A stretch of DNA of 64,000 bases from Antitrichia curtipendula (Eukaryota > Streptophyta > Bryopsida > Hypnales > Leucodontaceae). The notes below the pieces were generated by a model. That model was not told the origin of the DNA. It worked only from the letters and a program-made list of their open reading frames with translations, and ran no database searches. Made by a program: the position numbers and the translations under genes. The stretch is taken from contig OX579641.1 of the NCBI GenBank assembly GCA_951230915.1, positions 19,074,254-19,138,253 on the forward strand, written 5' to 3'. Positions 47,689 through 58,889 of the stretch are shown here, piece by piece; the stretch's first letter is position 1, and the number at the start of each line of letters is the position of its first letter.

Positions 47689-49735
47689 CATTTCTTCAAT
47701 TGGGACTTATTTTTTATTTTTTTTTTATTTTAATTATTTTGAGTATAATTTTAGATACAAAAAGACTAAAAAAGAGTGTAAAATCAAAATAGGTATGTTA
47801 CATACCACTATAATATTTGGTCATAGATTGAGTGTTTTTATCTAAATAAAACCCAAACCTAATTATAAATAGGTTAGAATTTGAAAAATAAGATAAATTA
47901 TAAATAGTTAGTAAATATGGCCAAAATAGCCGAACTTATCCTATACGTGACAACTAGAGTGAATTGGTCCAAGGAAATCTAGGTGAAAATCCTAAGATGA
48001 TTTCCAGGGAGAGGTTTCAAGTTTCAAAACCATATTCCATTTTTAGTAGAAACCTCAATTGTTAGCTTGTAGGTGTCACAAACTCAAGATGGGACCGTAG
48101 AGGAATCTATGGCCGGAGGAGGGTGTTCTAGGGTCAGTGTCACACTAAAAACTCATAGGTGAAATCGGCTCATCAAGATTCTCTTCGTGTGAAAGATTCT
48201 CCAAGCACCGATAATTGAAGGAGATGGCAAAATTTAAATCTCCTATGGCCATTGTGCAAAGTAAAAATATGAGCTTGCACATATTTTGCGGAATTTTATG
48301 AGAGATTTCATGAAAGGTTACGGAATTTTTTGACTCTCACAAGATGCCTTTCCGGATGGTCAACCGCAGAAACCTACAATGAGAAATTCTTAGGAATTAT
48401 CCAAAGTGTGGTAAAATTTCACTAAAAATTAGGATAGCTTGTTTTATGTTAATAAAAGGCTCCATCAGGTTTTAAACATTCCGATAGCCAGAAGTATCCG
48501 AACGAGGAAGATTTTTCAAAATCAGCAAAATTGAAGGAAGTTTGTGATGTTGACCGACATTTTCAACACATACAAAATCAAAAATTAGGTCCAAGTTAGG
48601 TTTTTTTTACTCCCTTGCACCTAATAAAGATCCTAGGCTAGTTATTTTTCTTAGAAAAGTCAACCTCCCAAAGTTGGATTTTTACCTTTTGGGGTCGTTA
48701 AGTTGACACTAGAATTCATTGAGATTTTAGCATAAAAAAAAGGGGTGAGGGATTTTCTAAGACTAAAAATGGCCTTTTGAAGCCAATGGCGCAATCCGTT
48801 TGTGATTTGGAATTAATCTCCAAAAGTTAAAAAATGGACCAGCATAGAAAGTTAAAATTGGTAAATTAGGATGAAAATCTTAAATGATAAGATTACGATG
48901 AGAAAATTAGAGGAGGTGGGTGCCCTTGGAAGAATATAAAAGGGCACTCATTCTCCTCTCTTCTCACCCCTTAGGTTCATTTTTGAACCGCCTTATATGA
49001 TTTGGATCCATTTAGATGGATTTTAGCCATTTTTTTGGCCACGTTGCCAAATTTTAGTGTTTTGGGAGTGTTTCAAGCTCCTTGTTGCTATTTTTCAAAA
49101 CTCTTTTGAAGGATTTAGGGGTCCCTTCAAACTTAATTATCTTCTTGTGACGTTTCTTGTGAGTTATTTGAAGCTTGGTTGATATTTTGTTGAGTTCTTG
49201 TAGATTGTTGATATTTTTTGGGGTGTTTTGAACTAACCTTGCATTAATCCTAGAGAGTTTCCTTTCCGTATGACTGGCGATGCCGCTTAAAAAAAATTTC
49301 AAGTGTTGTTTTAAGTTGTTTTAGCACTAACACACGTGGTAGCTCTCTTGTCTACTAACAATCTATTATCTTTGTGGTTGTCAATATCCTCCTTGTTCCA
49401 TCTAACACACTGAAGCTTTGACTTTGTTTGTTTTGAGGTGTCTATAAAAATTGTATATTTTGCAAAGCACAGTGAAGCTTTGATATTAAGTCTTAAGAAT
49501 TAGGTGTATTTAGGAAATACGGCGGAGCTTTAACTTAGAATTTCTCCCACCATCTTTCCAAGTTAGCCTTTTAAAGAAAAATATTTGTTGTGAAAATTTC
49601 CACAAAAAATCCGAATTTGTATTAGTTTTGGGGGCTAGCCTCAAGGGCCAGTCCTGAAATCCATCTGCTAGGGCGGCCAAATCCACGGCAAGAAAGACTA
49701 GCCCCCCGCTAAGACGGCCAAGCCCCGGTCTATGA
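47689..49735. repeat. Long direct repeat, probable 5' LTR
   Basis: Nearly identical to 58,890-60,940 in the same orientation. The copies start together at TGTGAGCT-CCATTTCTTCA and run about 2.05 kb, with mainly early differences (T-run lengths). They fade in a GC-rich stretch of GGCCA motifs. A good TATA box (TATAAAAG, 48,935-48,942) is followed by a CT-rich leader, as in an LTR promoter. No primer-binding site or flanking duplication was identified, so LTR status rests on size, pairing, TATA box and the gag-protease remains between the copies. Confidence 0.75.
48935..48942 (+). promoter_or_regulatory. TATA box of the 5' LTR
   Basis: TATAAAAG followed within 20-30 bases by a pyrimidine-rich TTCTCCTCTCTTCTC stretch. 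The same arrangement occurs at 60,146-60,153 in the second repeat. Confidence 0.6.
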
Positions 49736-51190
49736 GTGCCTAGGACCGAGAAGTCAAGCTCTGACCCAACAGCCAATTTGACGCGGCCAGGATCCGGAAT
49801 TGGGAGGCCAAATCTGGTAAGCCAGTTGATTGGTAGGCCAGGCAGGCTTCGGCTAAGGAGGAGGACTTCATCACCCCTATTCAAATCAAAAAATTAAGTT
49901 TTTTTTTTTTGTCGGATTTTGTTGGACTTTTTTTTGCTAAAGAAAAATAAAATTGAACATAGGGATATAGGCAAAAATATAGAGGGAAGGGAAATTGAAG
50001 AAATTTGAGTGAAGTAGGAGAATGAAGTGAAAAATTAACGACAAGAATTAACATTTGGAAGAAGGTTTAGCGATTATCTCACAAACTCTTTTTCTCATCT
50101 AGTCTATCTTATGAGTTTCCAAATTCAAGTGATCAAATTGTGAAAAATGGGTGGAGCCTGAAGGTAGTTATACAAAAATTGAAAGAAATATTAGTGACAA
50201 AATAGTCAACAAAAACTATAGAATAGGTATTAGAAAATTTTCAAGTATTCAAAGTCAATGGATAGAAAATTCAAAATAGGATAGAATAGTCTTAAAAAGA
50301 GGTGGAAAGGGAAGATTAGAAAGATAGAAAATTAGTTGATTTTGGCTTAGCTAAAAGTTTGTAAAAAACACCAAAATTTATAATAAAGAAAAAAAATGGA
50401 ACAAGCGGAGGATTTTGAGGAGGCTCAAAGGTAACACTACAATGAGCCATACCTCGAGGTATAATTCTAAACCTTATTTTTTATTTTATTTTCATGTTCA
50501 ATTAGCAAGTCAATAAAGGCCAAAACTTAGAAATAGGTGAAAATAATAAAATTCATAGTCAGATTGAATTTGAATAGAATCTAATAGTATAGGCTTAGGG
50601 ATTTCCGAAAATATAAAATACATAAAAAACCGACTTAAAACAAAAGAATATTAATAAATGAAGTTTTGAACTTAAAATGGATGAAACTTAAGGAATTTCA
50701 TCTATAGAAAACAAAAACAAAAAATTTAGATAGAATTAAAAACCTAAAGTGAATTCCAAATTACAGATTAAGATAAAACTACGGATGAAGTTTGAGAAGC
50801 TAATTAGCGGTCAAACTTCATCCATCAATAACTTTGTGTAAAAAAATTCAATTTTAAAGTATAATACCAATTTAGAAAGCTAAAAGTAATACCTACAAGA
50901 AAAAAATAGGAAATTATTAAATATAATAAATTAACAAAATTTGCCCAAAAATTTGTTTATTTGTATTAAATTGTAATATAATGTGTTGCACCTATTAAAT
51001 ATACGTAAATACTATACAAAGATTCACTATTTGGAAGGCATAGTGAACGAAAGCTTAGACATCCAATACTATCGAACATTAAAATTAAACAAGAACTTGG
51101 TTGTGTTTGATTATTTATTAAGGGTGGATAGATAAATGTTCACATTTTGGTGTGTTTGCTAGGAGATTGGTTATAAAAAGAATTTGCAAT
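49736..51190. other. Retroelement leader region
   Basis: Begins with GC-rich DNA in which GGCCA recurs about every 30 bases up to 49,840, then AT-rich non-coding sequence. A 124-codon frame on the - strand over 49,510-49,884 is a by-product of the GC-rich part. No primer-binding site could be named. Confidence 0.4.
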
Positions 51191-52180
51191 TTAATTAACT
51201 TGTGTTGAGAATTGTAAAGAACCTCGATCTGACGGTGATTCAGAAGAAGGTTATGTGAGAGATGTTTCGTATTCCGGCTATGCAGTATGGATAAATACCT
51301 ATCGAAATATTACCTTTAAATACTACAGGAATAATGAAATTGGCTACAGTGACGATGAAGACAATGCAATTCTTCCTTTAGAAGATTTATTGTTTGGACA
51401 AAACGGTCTTGATGTGTCTTTTGAGTATTTGACACAGTTAACTCGTCAATATTTATTGGCTCTAAATAAGCATATGCCATCTATAGTTGAGGCTAAGGCA
51501 AAAATGGTTGTTTGGAAGGTAGTACTAGCCATTTTAAACTTCGAAAATATTTATGTGAAAGAATGTTTTGAAGCCAAGTATCCTTCCTATACCGTTGACG
51601 AACCGTTACTAGTTTTATTCCACATAAATATTCATTACTCACCCCCGTCACCTTTGTTTGATGAGATGTTGTATCGATTTAAGACACCAAACATTTCCGA
51701 CATGCATACGATCAAAAAATCCCTACACGCAACTACAACATTTTCGCTCTTGGTACAACTGCATCAACCACTTGAATTTGGAATGATGTAAAGGCATTTC
51801 TACAAGATTGGTATCCTTTACATTTCCTACTGAGTATCAGTTGCGATACATCACAAAGTATTGTACAGCGTGTGAGCCGTGTCAAGACACACAGGATCAT
51901 CGGGTATCACTATTCACATCCCTACATTTAAAGCACCTGCATCATCCACGATTTTATCCCTTCTTCTATCAATATTTGTACTGGAAAAAAAGGGCACGCG
52001 ACGGTCGAATAAAGAACGCCACGTTTTTCACAAACGAGGCTTCTTGGAACCAACATCGGCACGATCACAAGCACATCTAAAGCAAGCATGAACCTTACTT
52101 TTTTGAGTATCGATTTAGCGTAGGAAAAATTCTTAGCACTTTGATTTACATTGATCACGTTATATCACCACCAGTAGAGT
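51191..52180 (+). pseudogene. Decayed retroelement ORF, possible gag N-terminal part
   Basis: The frame 51,255-51,791 is 178 codons and acidic at the start (SDDEDN). It continues in a second frame after its stop at 51,789-51,791, where W-Y-P-L appears at about 51,811. By position (after the LTR, before the zinc knuckle) it may be a capsid-like gag segment. I do not recognise a specific domain and confidence in gag is low. Confidence 0.4.
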
Positions 52181-52760
52181 GATAACTCTATATATTTTAC
52201 TTTTATAGTATTGTATTGTATTTGCTTATGTGTATTTCTTTGTGCAAAAAGTAAGATCAAGCATGGATACAAGTCATTTATTGGGTGTGCAATCTACTGA
52301 TTTAACTACAGAGGGCGGTATTTCTGGTATGCCTATTTTTAATTTTCATAATTTTTTTTTCAAATAGTGATGGATTTTAACCAAAAGAATTGATTATCTC
52401 TTTGTAATTATTGTCAACTGTTAAGTCTTTTAAGTATTGGATAATTGCATTATAAAGGACATAGTTTTGATAATTATTTTGTAGCCTATATGTGCAGGAA
52501 CATGGATATGCCTCGAAATCATATTCAGAACGTAGTTATCTACCTAGACGGTATACAAAGCTCCATAGAGCCTACTAGCTACCCGTCATCAAATAACGTG
52601 ACAAGCCCCTAGGTAACATCATAAGATTAATGGTTGGATCTAAAGCTACTTCAGATGGAGCATCATTCGGTGTCAGCGATCTTACCAGTTTAGGTAGAAC
52701 GTCACAGCCAAAGTCCATTTCTCCTTCAAAAGGTTAAAGATCATTTTTATAAAAGATTCA

Positions 52761-53770
52761 GTGGAGTCAATTCTTTCTTCTAAAAATGAATGTGATCAAG
52801 CAAAACTCCCTCTTCTTGTCTTAAATTTCAATATTCTTTCGGACTTAAGTGTGTTAGTAAAAAAAAAACATATGGTAAGAAGGGTAGAAGAACCTATTCC
52901 TGTTTTTATTCTTGTTCATCCTCAACCATCTAATTTATTGACTTATCACCATTCTCCTCCTGAAGGGATACATGTACCGTTAGCAAATAAGGAACCAATA
53001 CTCATGCTAACAACATCTATTACTAAAATTGACCAACTCTATATAGAAATGAAACAGGCTACTAACAAAATGACTAGGTCAGTACGAGAGCTGACAGAAC
53101 AGATGGCAGGTCTAGTTCAAATCTAAAATTGTCAAACAGATTTGCCAACCTATTATGAATCATGATCACATTCTACTGGAATTTAGTGCAACAACTGTGG
53201 ACAATCTAATCATACACCTACATATTGCCCACTTTTAAAGGACAACGATCAGCAAAGAACAAGGAGTACATCACAACAACAACCTTATCGTCATCTAAAC
53301 ACTATAAACCAAGTAAGACCTACAAGTACTTTTGATAGATCAGTAAATCCACCTTCTGTTACTTGTAAAGGTAGACATATCTTGACGATACTTTCAGAAC
53401 CAGTAAGTTCGATTAGATTCTACTCAAACAATTTCAAGAATACAATCAGAGTTAGTTGATGTGATGGACAAGAATCTTAATATAATGAACGACATTCTTT
53501 AAAAACAAAAACAAAACATAATCGACGCATTCTAAGAAAACCATGCAACTGACGTACAAGAAAAAATAAAGTAATTAGAAAACTTACAAGAACCAACATC
53601 CTAACAGCATCACCAGACTACACTAAAGAAGGGCCAACAGAGTCACCATGGGTCCGGTCTTTATTCTCTATCACTTGCATCAATCCTACATATGCTGGAT
53701 AGAAAACAACGTAATTGTGAGTATTGTGGGGATCATCATCCCACCAATTGATATAGAATTCTTGATAAAA
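52761..53770 (+). pseudogene. Ty3/gypsy-like gag remnant with CCHC zinc knuckle
   Basis: An open frame at 52,761-53,126 is followed by stops and then CNNCGQSNHTPTYC at 53,188-53,229, a complete CX2CX4HX4C nucleocapsid knuckle. A second knuckle-like motif near 53,715 (CEYCGDHHPTN) has a stop in place of its final Cys. Many stops and frame changes show it is inactive. Confidence 0.7.
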
Positions 53771-54033
53771 TCATACTTTTAAAGTCACCTCCTGAAAATT
53801 ACCCTAAATAAGCTCAAGAAAATCAGAGAGGTGTATGATTTACAGAGTCAAGAGAAGTGTCTGGACCACCAAATATATATTACGACCATACTAACCATAG
53901 ACAAATTTGAAATCTTTAAACCTCTTTATCTGCGTTGGTAGTTACTAGAGGAGGTGTACAAATTAATCCTCCTCTGATAATTCAACATAATGAATAAATA
54001 TCTGAAGAGTCTAGTTTACATAGTAGCGAGCAC

Positions 54034-55027
54034 TTGTCCTCATCTGATGAATCACCTCACCTCTCTGACCTACAAAAAATCCTAAAAGACACAACTAAAG
54101 AAGTAAAGTTTGATAAAATCTTCCAAACCAATCCAAATCAGACAAAAATGAGTGTCAATTTATTCAAATGGTTACTTTTTATCCTCCTTCAACTCCTATA
54201 TTTAAATCCAGAAGACCAAAAAGTAGCAACCCCTTGCGTCCATATGATTTATGGGAGGATTTTGCCACAACTAAGGCTGATATTTCTTTTGATCAATTGA
54301 TTCACTTAGCTCCTAGTTTGCGCAAGCAAATGAAAGATGGTGCTACCATTCATCGAATAACTAAAGGTATAGGTCACGTCAATAAAGTAGAACCTTTGCT
54401 TGATCATAGACAATCCAAATAATTGTTTGATACAATTGAGATTGGCATAGAGATTATAGACAAGATCATAGCAGGAACGTTTGTAAATGATGGAAGTGGT
54501 GTCAATATCATGCCAACAATTAATATGGAAAAGTTTGTCATCCATCATATCTAACCCTCAAATGCACAGACCAAAGTTCTGTCAAAATTTTAGGTTAAAT
54601 TAAAGACCTTCGTATACAGACAGGAGGGATAGATTGTTTTGTTACGTTTGAGATAGTACAGCTAAAAGGAGAAATTAATAGAGAATATCCACTCTTTTTA
54701 GGTCGTGGATTCCTCCGACAATGTAGTGAAATAGTTAATTGGACTGAAAAACAATCCACCTTTATTTATGGACCCAAAAATGCCAAAATGATGGTTGGAA
54801 TTGTTTATAAAGGACCAATTCTAGAAAAGACCCATAAGTTACCCTTTGTCCAATTAAGTAGAGCAAAAACTGTGACCGATTTAGGAACCTTTAAAGATCT
54901 TGGTAAAGACTTGTATAATTATGAAGATGATGGCGCATTTACACAATGGCTTTTAGACAATCCTTGCTTTAGTGATGAAACATACGTAATTCTAAATGAA
55001 GAACTTTTGAGTTTAATTAATAAATGA
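54034..55027 (+). pseudogene. Retroelement protease remnant (retropepsin-like)
   Basis: The part before the protease reads LWEDFATTKADI and APSLRKQM, a spacing typical of plant Ty3/gypsy gag-pol linkers. DGSGVNIMP at 54,489-54,515 is the active-site motif with the usual second Gly replaced by Ser-Gly (DGSG), common in plant gypsy elements. LFLGRGFL near 54,700 is the C-terminal LGR motif. Frameshifts and stops (for example at 54,421) break the frame. No reverse transcriptase follows. Confidence 0.7.
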
Positions 55028-55668
55028 GACTCAAAAGAAACAACCATTGAACTATCTGATGATAGTGATAACCTCTCATTAGAGATACTATCCATCCATA
55101 ACCCTAAATCAAGTAAAGAAGTTCCAATGGCCAAGTCTCATGATACAAAAGAGCCATATGTTTCTTGCACCAAATCTTATATTGGTCAACCTTGTGAGAC
55201 TAACAAACAAACTAAAAACCTACTTTGCTAGTTAGAACCCTTAGAAAAGATAAATCCCTCAATTTGAACGTCATTTCCAGTTCAACCAGACCACGCCCAT
55301 GGGACATGACCTTCAACATCACAACCAGAGGAATTTATTCTTCTAACTCTGGTACTAATGGAGCCTACACCTAATAATGCTCTAGAAGCATTTCCTTTGA
55401 CACCAATCTACGAGGAGCCAATACTAGAATCTTTGAAAGAAGTTACATCACAACCCATAGAGGACATGGTTGTCATACTGTACGGACGTCCGGTTCGCCC
55501 GTCCGTCCGTCCGGGACGTCCGTTAGAGGTCTCACCCGCCCGATACAGTCAACACAAAGTTGACTTTATGAAACCAAAAAAGTAGGCCACGTGGACGCCA
55601 CGGGGACGCCACGGGGATTTAGGAACATGCAAGGCGGGGACTCCAGAGTCAGGACGGGGACTCCATTG

Positions 55669-55868
55669 NNNNNNNNNNNNNNNNNNNNNNNNNNNNNNNN
55701 NNNNNNNNNNNNNNNNNNNNNNNNNNNNNNNNNNNNNNNNNNNNNNNNNNNNNNNNNNNNNNNNNNNNNNNNNNNNNNNNNNNNNNNNNNNNNNNNNNNN
55801 NNNNNNNNNNNNNNNNNNNNNNNNNNNNNNNNNNNNNNNNNNNNNNNNNNNNNNNNNNNNNNNNNNNN
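55669..55868. other. Assembly gap, exactly 200 N
   Basis: Placeholder gap inside the hAT-like element, flanked by GC-rich repeats in opposite orientation. The true length is unknown. Confidence 1.
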
Positions 55869-56103
55869 GCTGAAGTCCGCGCCCTGATTCGATGAGTCCG
55901 CGCCCTGAAGCGCTGAAGTCCGCGCCCTAAATGAAGGAGTCCGCGCCCTGACGCTCACACTGATGTCCCCGCCTTGCTTGAAGGAGTCCGCGCCCTCACG
56001 CTCCGAAGTCCGCGCCCTGACTAAAGAAGTCCCCCCCCTAACGTCCGCGAAGAAGTCCCCGCCCTAACGTCCGCGCCCTGACTGAAGAAGTCCCCGCCCC
56101 TGG
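55869..56103. repeat. GC-rich minisatellite, core AGTCCGCGCCCT
   Basis: About a dozen copies of GA(A/G)GTCC(G/C)CGCCCT separated by 5-15 bases. The reverse-complement core GGCGGGGACTCC occurs at 55,633-55,665, left of the gap. Confidence 0.9.
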
Positions 56104-56440
56104 ATCCAGCTGTCCAAGCTGACGTGTCATTGAAAAAAATTCCACAACTTTGAGAAATTGAAGCCGTCCAGTTGGTCCGGACCGTCCGTCCGTCCGGTCC
56201 GGTTTGCCCGTCCGTCCGGGACGTCCGATGACCCTAACTCGCCCGTTATGACAACCCTGATAGAGGAATCATCATCAGAAATTTCAATCACACAATCGGT
56301 AGTAGAAGAGATTCTTGAAGTAGATGTACATGTATCTAAGTTACCAAATACAAGACAACAACCGCGTAACAAAGCAGAACAGCCGGGACATGAAAATCTT
56401 TTGCAACAAATCCCTTTAGACTAAGAGGTTTGAGGTCCTT

Positions 56441-56600
56441 GGCCACCAACAGTTAAATCTTTAATGATCTACTTGAAAAATGGAATAGATACGGTATTTG
56501 GCATAGAGATTATGCTTGATGGCCACCAACGGTTAAATCTTTAATAATCTACTTGAAAAATGGAATAGGTACGATATTTGGCATAGAGATTATGCTTGAA
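56441..56600. repeat. Exact-length tandem duplication, two 80-bp units
   Basis: 56,441-56,520 and 56,521-56,600 both start GGCCACCAAC and differ at a handful of bases. Confidence 0.95.
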
Positions 56601-58889
56601 GGCCAGTTTGCGAACATGGATGATTTTGCTATTATTACACAACACTTGATGGTAGATGGCTACAAATTCACTGTGTTGGATCCTCTTCATATTCTTCCAC
56701 AAGAACAACGGGCTACGTATATTTTGGAGGCACTGCTACAATTTTTCTCATTCTCTGGGATGTAAATTACCTACAGTTGTTGTAAAAAAAATTCCGTTCT
56801 GGTACATCCCCTTTCTGGGCAATATTATTTCTAGCCTTTTAATTTTTATCATATAAAAGTGACATTTCTAGTACATAAAGTAGCTAGATCATTTAAGGGA
56901 TCATGTTACTACCATGTCCCATTTTTTTCTATTTTTTTTTTTCAACCAAAGACACTAATAAAGATTTCAAAGTCTTATCTATTAGATAAAGGCAAGGCTC
57001 ATAAACAAGTCCATGGATATATTTTGTGCAATTTTGAGAAAAGTACACAAATATAATACATAGTAATATAATATTACAATCAAGAATAAATCATCTAAGA
57101 GGAAGGATAGATTTTTGCATGAAGTGTCTCCAAAAATTCCAAGAGGTCATGAACCTCATCTGTGCCCATTCCAAAAACATAACAACAAAAATGTGATGTT
57201 AGTGAGGATGCAATAGGTGTCTACAACTTATATATGCATGTTATAGCTTTCGTCTGGAATAATAGAAGAAACAAAGGCAACAAATCATAAAACACATTCC
57301 ATACAAAGATGATCATAAGTTGAAAAATCCTTATTAGTAGTAGACTGCTATGAAGAAGATGCCATTTTGCCTTAAGACTTATCACCACAGTAGCACGTCC
57401 AGTAAAAAACAGTCTAAAGCAAAACCTAATACTAGCAGCACCCTAACGTAAGAGCTCACAGTTATCCAATAGAATTCAATGAAAAAGGCCTGTATAATGA
57501 AACAACAGCTAGTTCAATGAAGCAAAATAGCTAGTAGCTCATTCTGAGGCAAGGCCCATTTTAGAGCCTGATAAGGGTTTCCTTAGTGGTAGTATCGGCA
57601 ACCTGTTCAGTTTGCATAGGAGTTAATTAGCCGCCCAACAGAGGCACCACATCTAGGTCCAGATTTGAGAGTGATAAAAGCATGGCCAAGATCAATTTAT
57701 TAATCAAGGGCCATACTAATCCAGATTTGGAGGTTATTATGGATATCAGTGGAGATTATTGTTTCGATTATAGGTGGTATAATCTCAAGATGTTTATTTT
57801 TCAGAAATAGACATGTGGTTGAACCATTAACCATATCCATCAGAGGTGTAAAGTTAATAATTTATCAGTGATAAATTTACAACTTGCCTTATTATGTAAG
57901 AATAGAGCAAGAAGGAGAGCAAACTCATATGTAACAGTTATATTCTCACTTAATTTTTAAGAAAAAAAGTAAGAGCAAAGTCTTTATTTAATACATCTAT
58001 ATGTTCATGACCAGAATTTTTTCCAAATTCACATGTTTGGATACGGAATCATGAAAAAAAATAAAAATAAAAAATTTCAAGAGATGACCAATAGTACTTA
58101 TACGTTCAATGCGACTTATTGAACGTCTTCAGTCGTCAGGGCTCTAGTGGCATACGATTATCATATTATCACCCCAGCAACGACAGTTTGATAACAAGAT
58201 TAGACAGCATTATCCCTTGAGCTAATGAAAAGGCAAGAAGTCACCAACTTCAGCAACTAGAGACACCTTTTGGAAGGAGCTCCACAGCATTGAAGTTTTA
58301 GTTGTTTCCATGCTGGGTTTTTTTCCTTTTTATCTACATCTTTTAGTCCAAACTTAGTCCATTGAGGGAGGAAGGCGGGTATGGAATATTTTTAATCTAT
58401 AGGTCCAAATTTGCTCTGACAAAGACGGACATGGTTTTATTTTCTTCTTTGTCTATTTTATTTTGTAGTTCCAAACTCACTCCGTTGAGGAAGGAAGGAT
58501 GGGTTTTTATATTTTTATCTATAGATCCAAGTCAATTCCAATTGAGGCGGATAGAAAACAACAAGAAAATTAAAAACTGGATAAATAAAAAAATAAAAAA
58601 TAAAAAAAAATAAAAAAATAAAAATCAACAAAATGTGTCTAGTGTCAATCTATTTTTGATCACAATCCATTACAACTATATAAATTTACTTGTCGGGCAC
58701 TAAACCTACAAAAGTTAGAGGAATGAGCAAGAGAAAAATGATTCAGCTGTTATATATAGTCAAAATATAATATTGCCCAAGATATTATTCACCGCTTGTA
58801 TGATTGATGTATTGTAAGATAAATGACCTTGTGCCTATGGATAGGTCATAGCAAGAGAATTCTAGGTTCCACCATAGATGGCCACCACA
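56601..58889. other. Retroelement 3' internal region without reverse transcriptase
   Basis: AT-rich. I searched for YxDD-type and integrase-like motifs in the short frames and saw none. No clear polypurine tract stands before the second LTR. The sequence may be a replacement of pol by unrelated DNA. Confidence 0.5.
58348..58545. repeat. Direct repeat with about 123-bp spacing, two copies
   Basis: TCCAAACT-A-TCC-TTGAGG-AGGAAGG is followed by ATATTTTT-ATCTATAG-TCCAA, at about 58,348 and 58,470. Confidence 0.75.

Larger units (their letters stand above)
55465..56259. mobile_element. hAT-like non-autonomous DNA transposon (795 bp including a 200-N gap)
   Basis: Flanked by a perfect 8-bp target duplication, ATAGAGGA, at 55,457-55,464 and 56,260-56,267. 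The ends are CATGGTTGTCATACTG and, inverted, CAGGGTTGTCATAACG. The CAGGG-type start and 8-bp duplication are hAT hallmarks. Both ends continue with CGTCCG-rich subterminal repeats. Further in are arrays of AGTCCGCGCCCT-like units, in inverse orientation on the left (GGCGGGGACT). Subterminal arrays of transposase sites are usual in hAT elements. No transposase is visible, but the gap hides part of it. Confidence 0.8.
55358..56424 (+). pseudogene. Retroelement ORF interrupted by a hAT-like insertion
   Basis: An open frame from 55,358 runs into the insertion at 55,465. The frame continues in the same phase after the second target duplicate, from 56,260 to the stop at 56,422-56,424. The part outside the insertion is acidic and unrecognised. 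It follows the protease remnant, where pol would be expected. Confidence 0.6.

Noticed and set aside
49510..49884. 124-codon frame on the - strand
   Set aside because: It covers the LTR end and GC-rich GGCCA repeats, and the second LTR copy does not preserve it.
55566..55958. Frames of 98-130 codons across the N gap
   Set aside because: They exist only because unknown bases contain no stops. The real content is the hAT-like repeat array.
56601..58889. Possible reverse transcriptase or integrase after the protease remnant
   Set aside because: No YxDD-type, RNase H or HHCC/DDE motif could be read in any frame.
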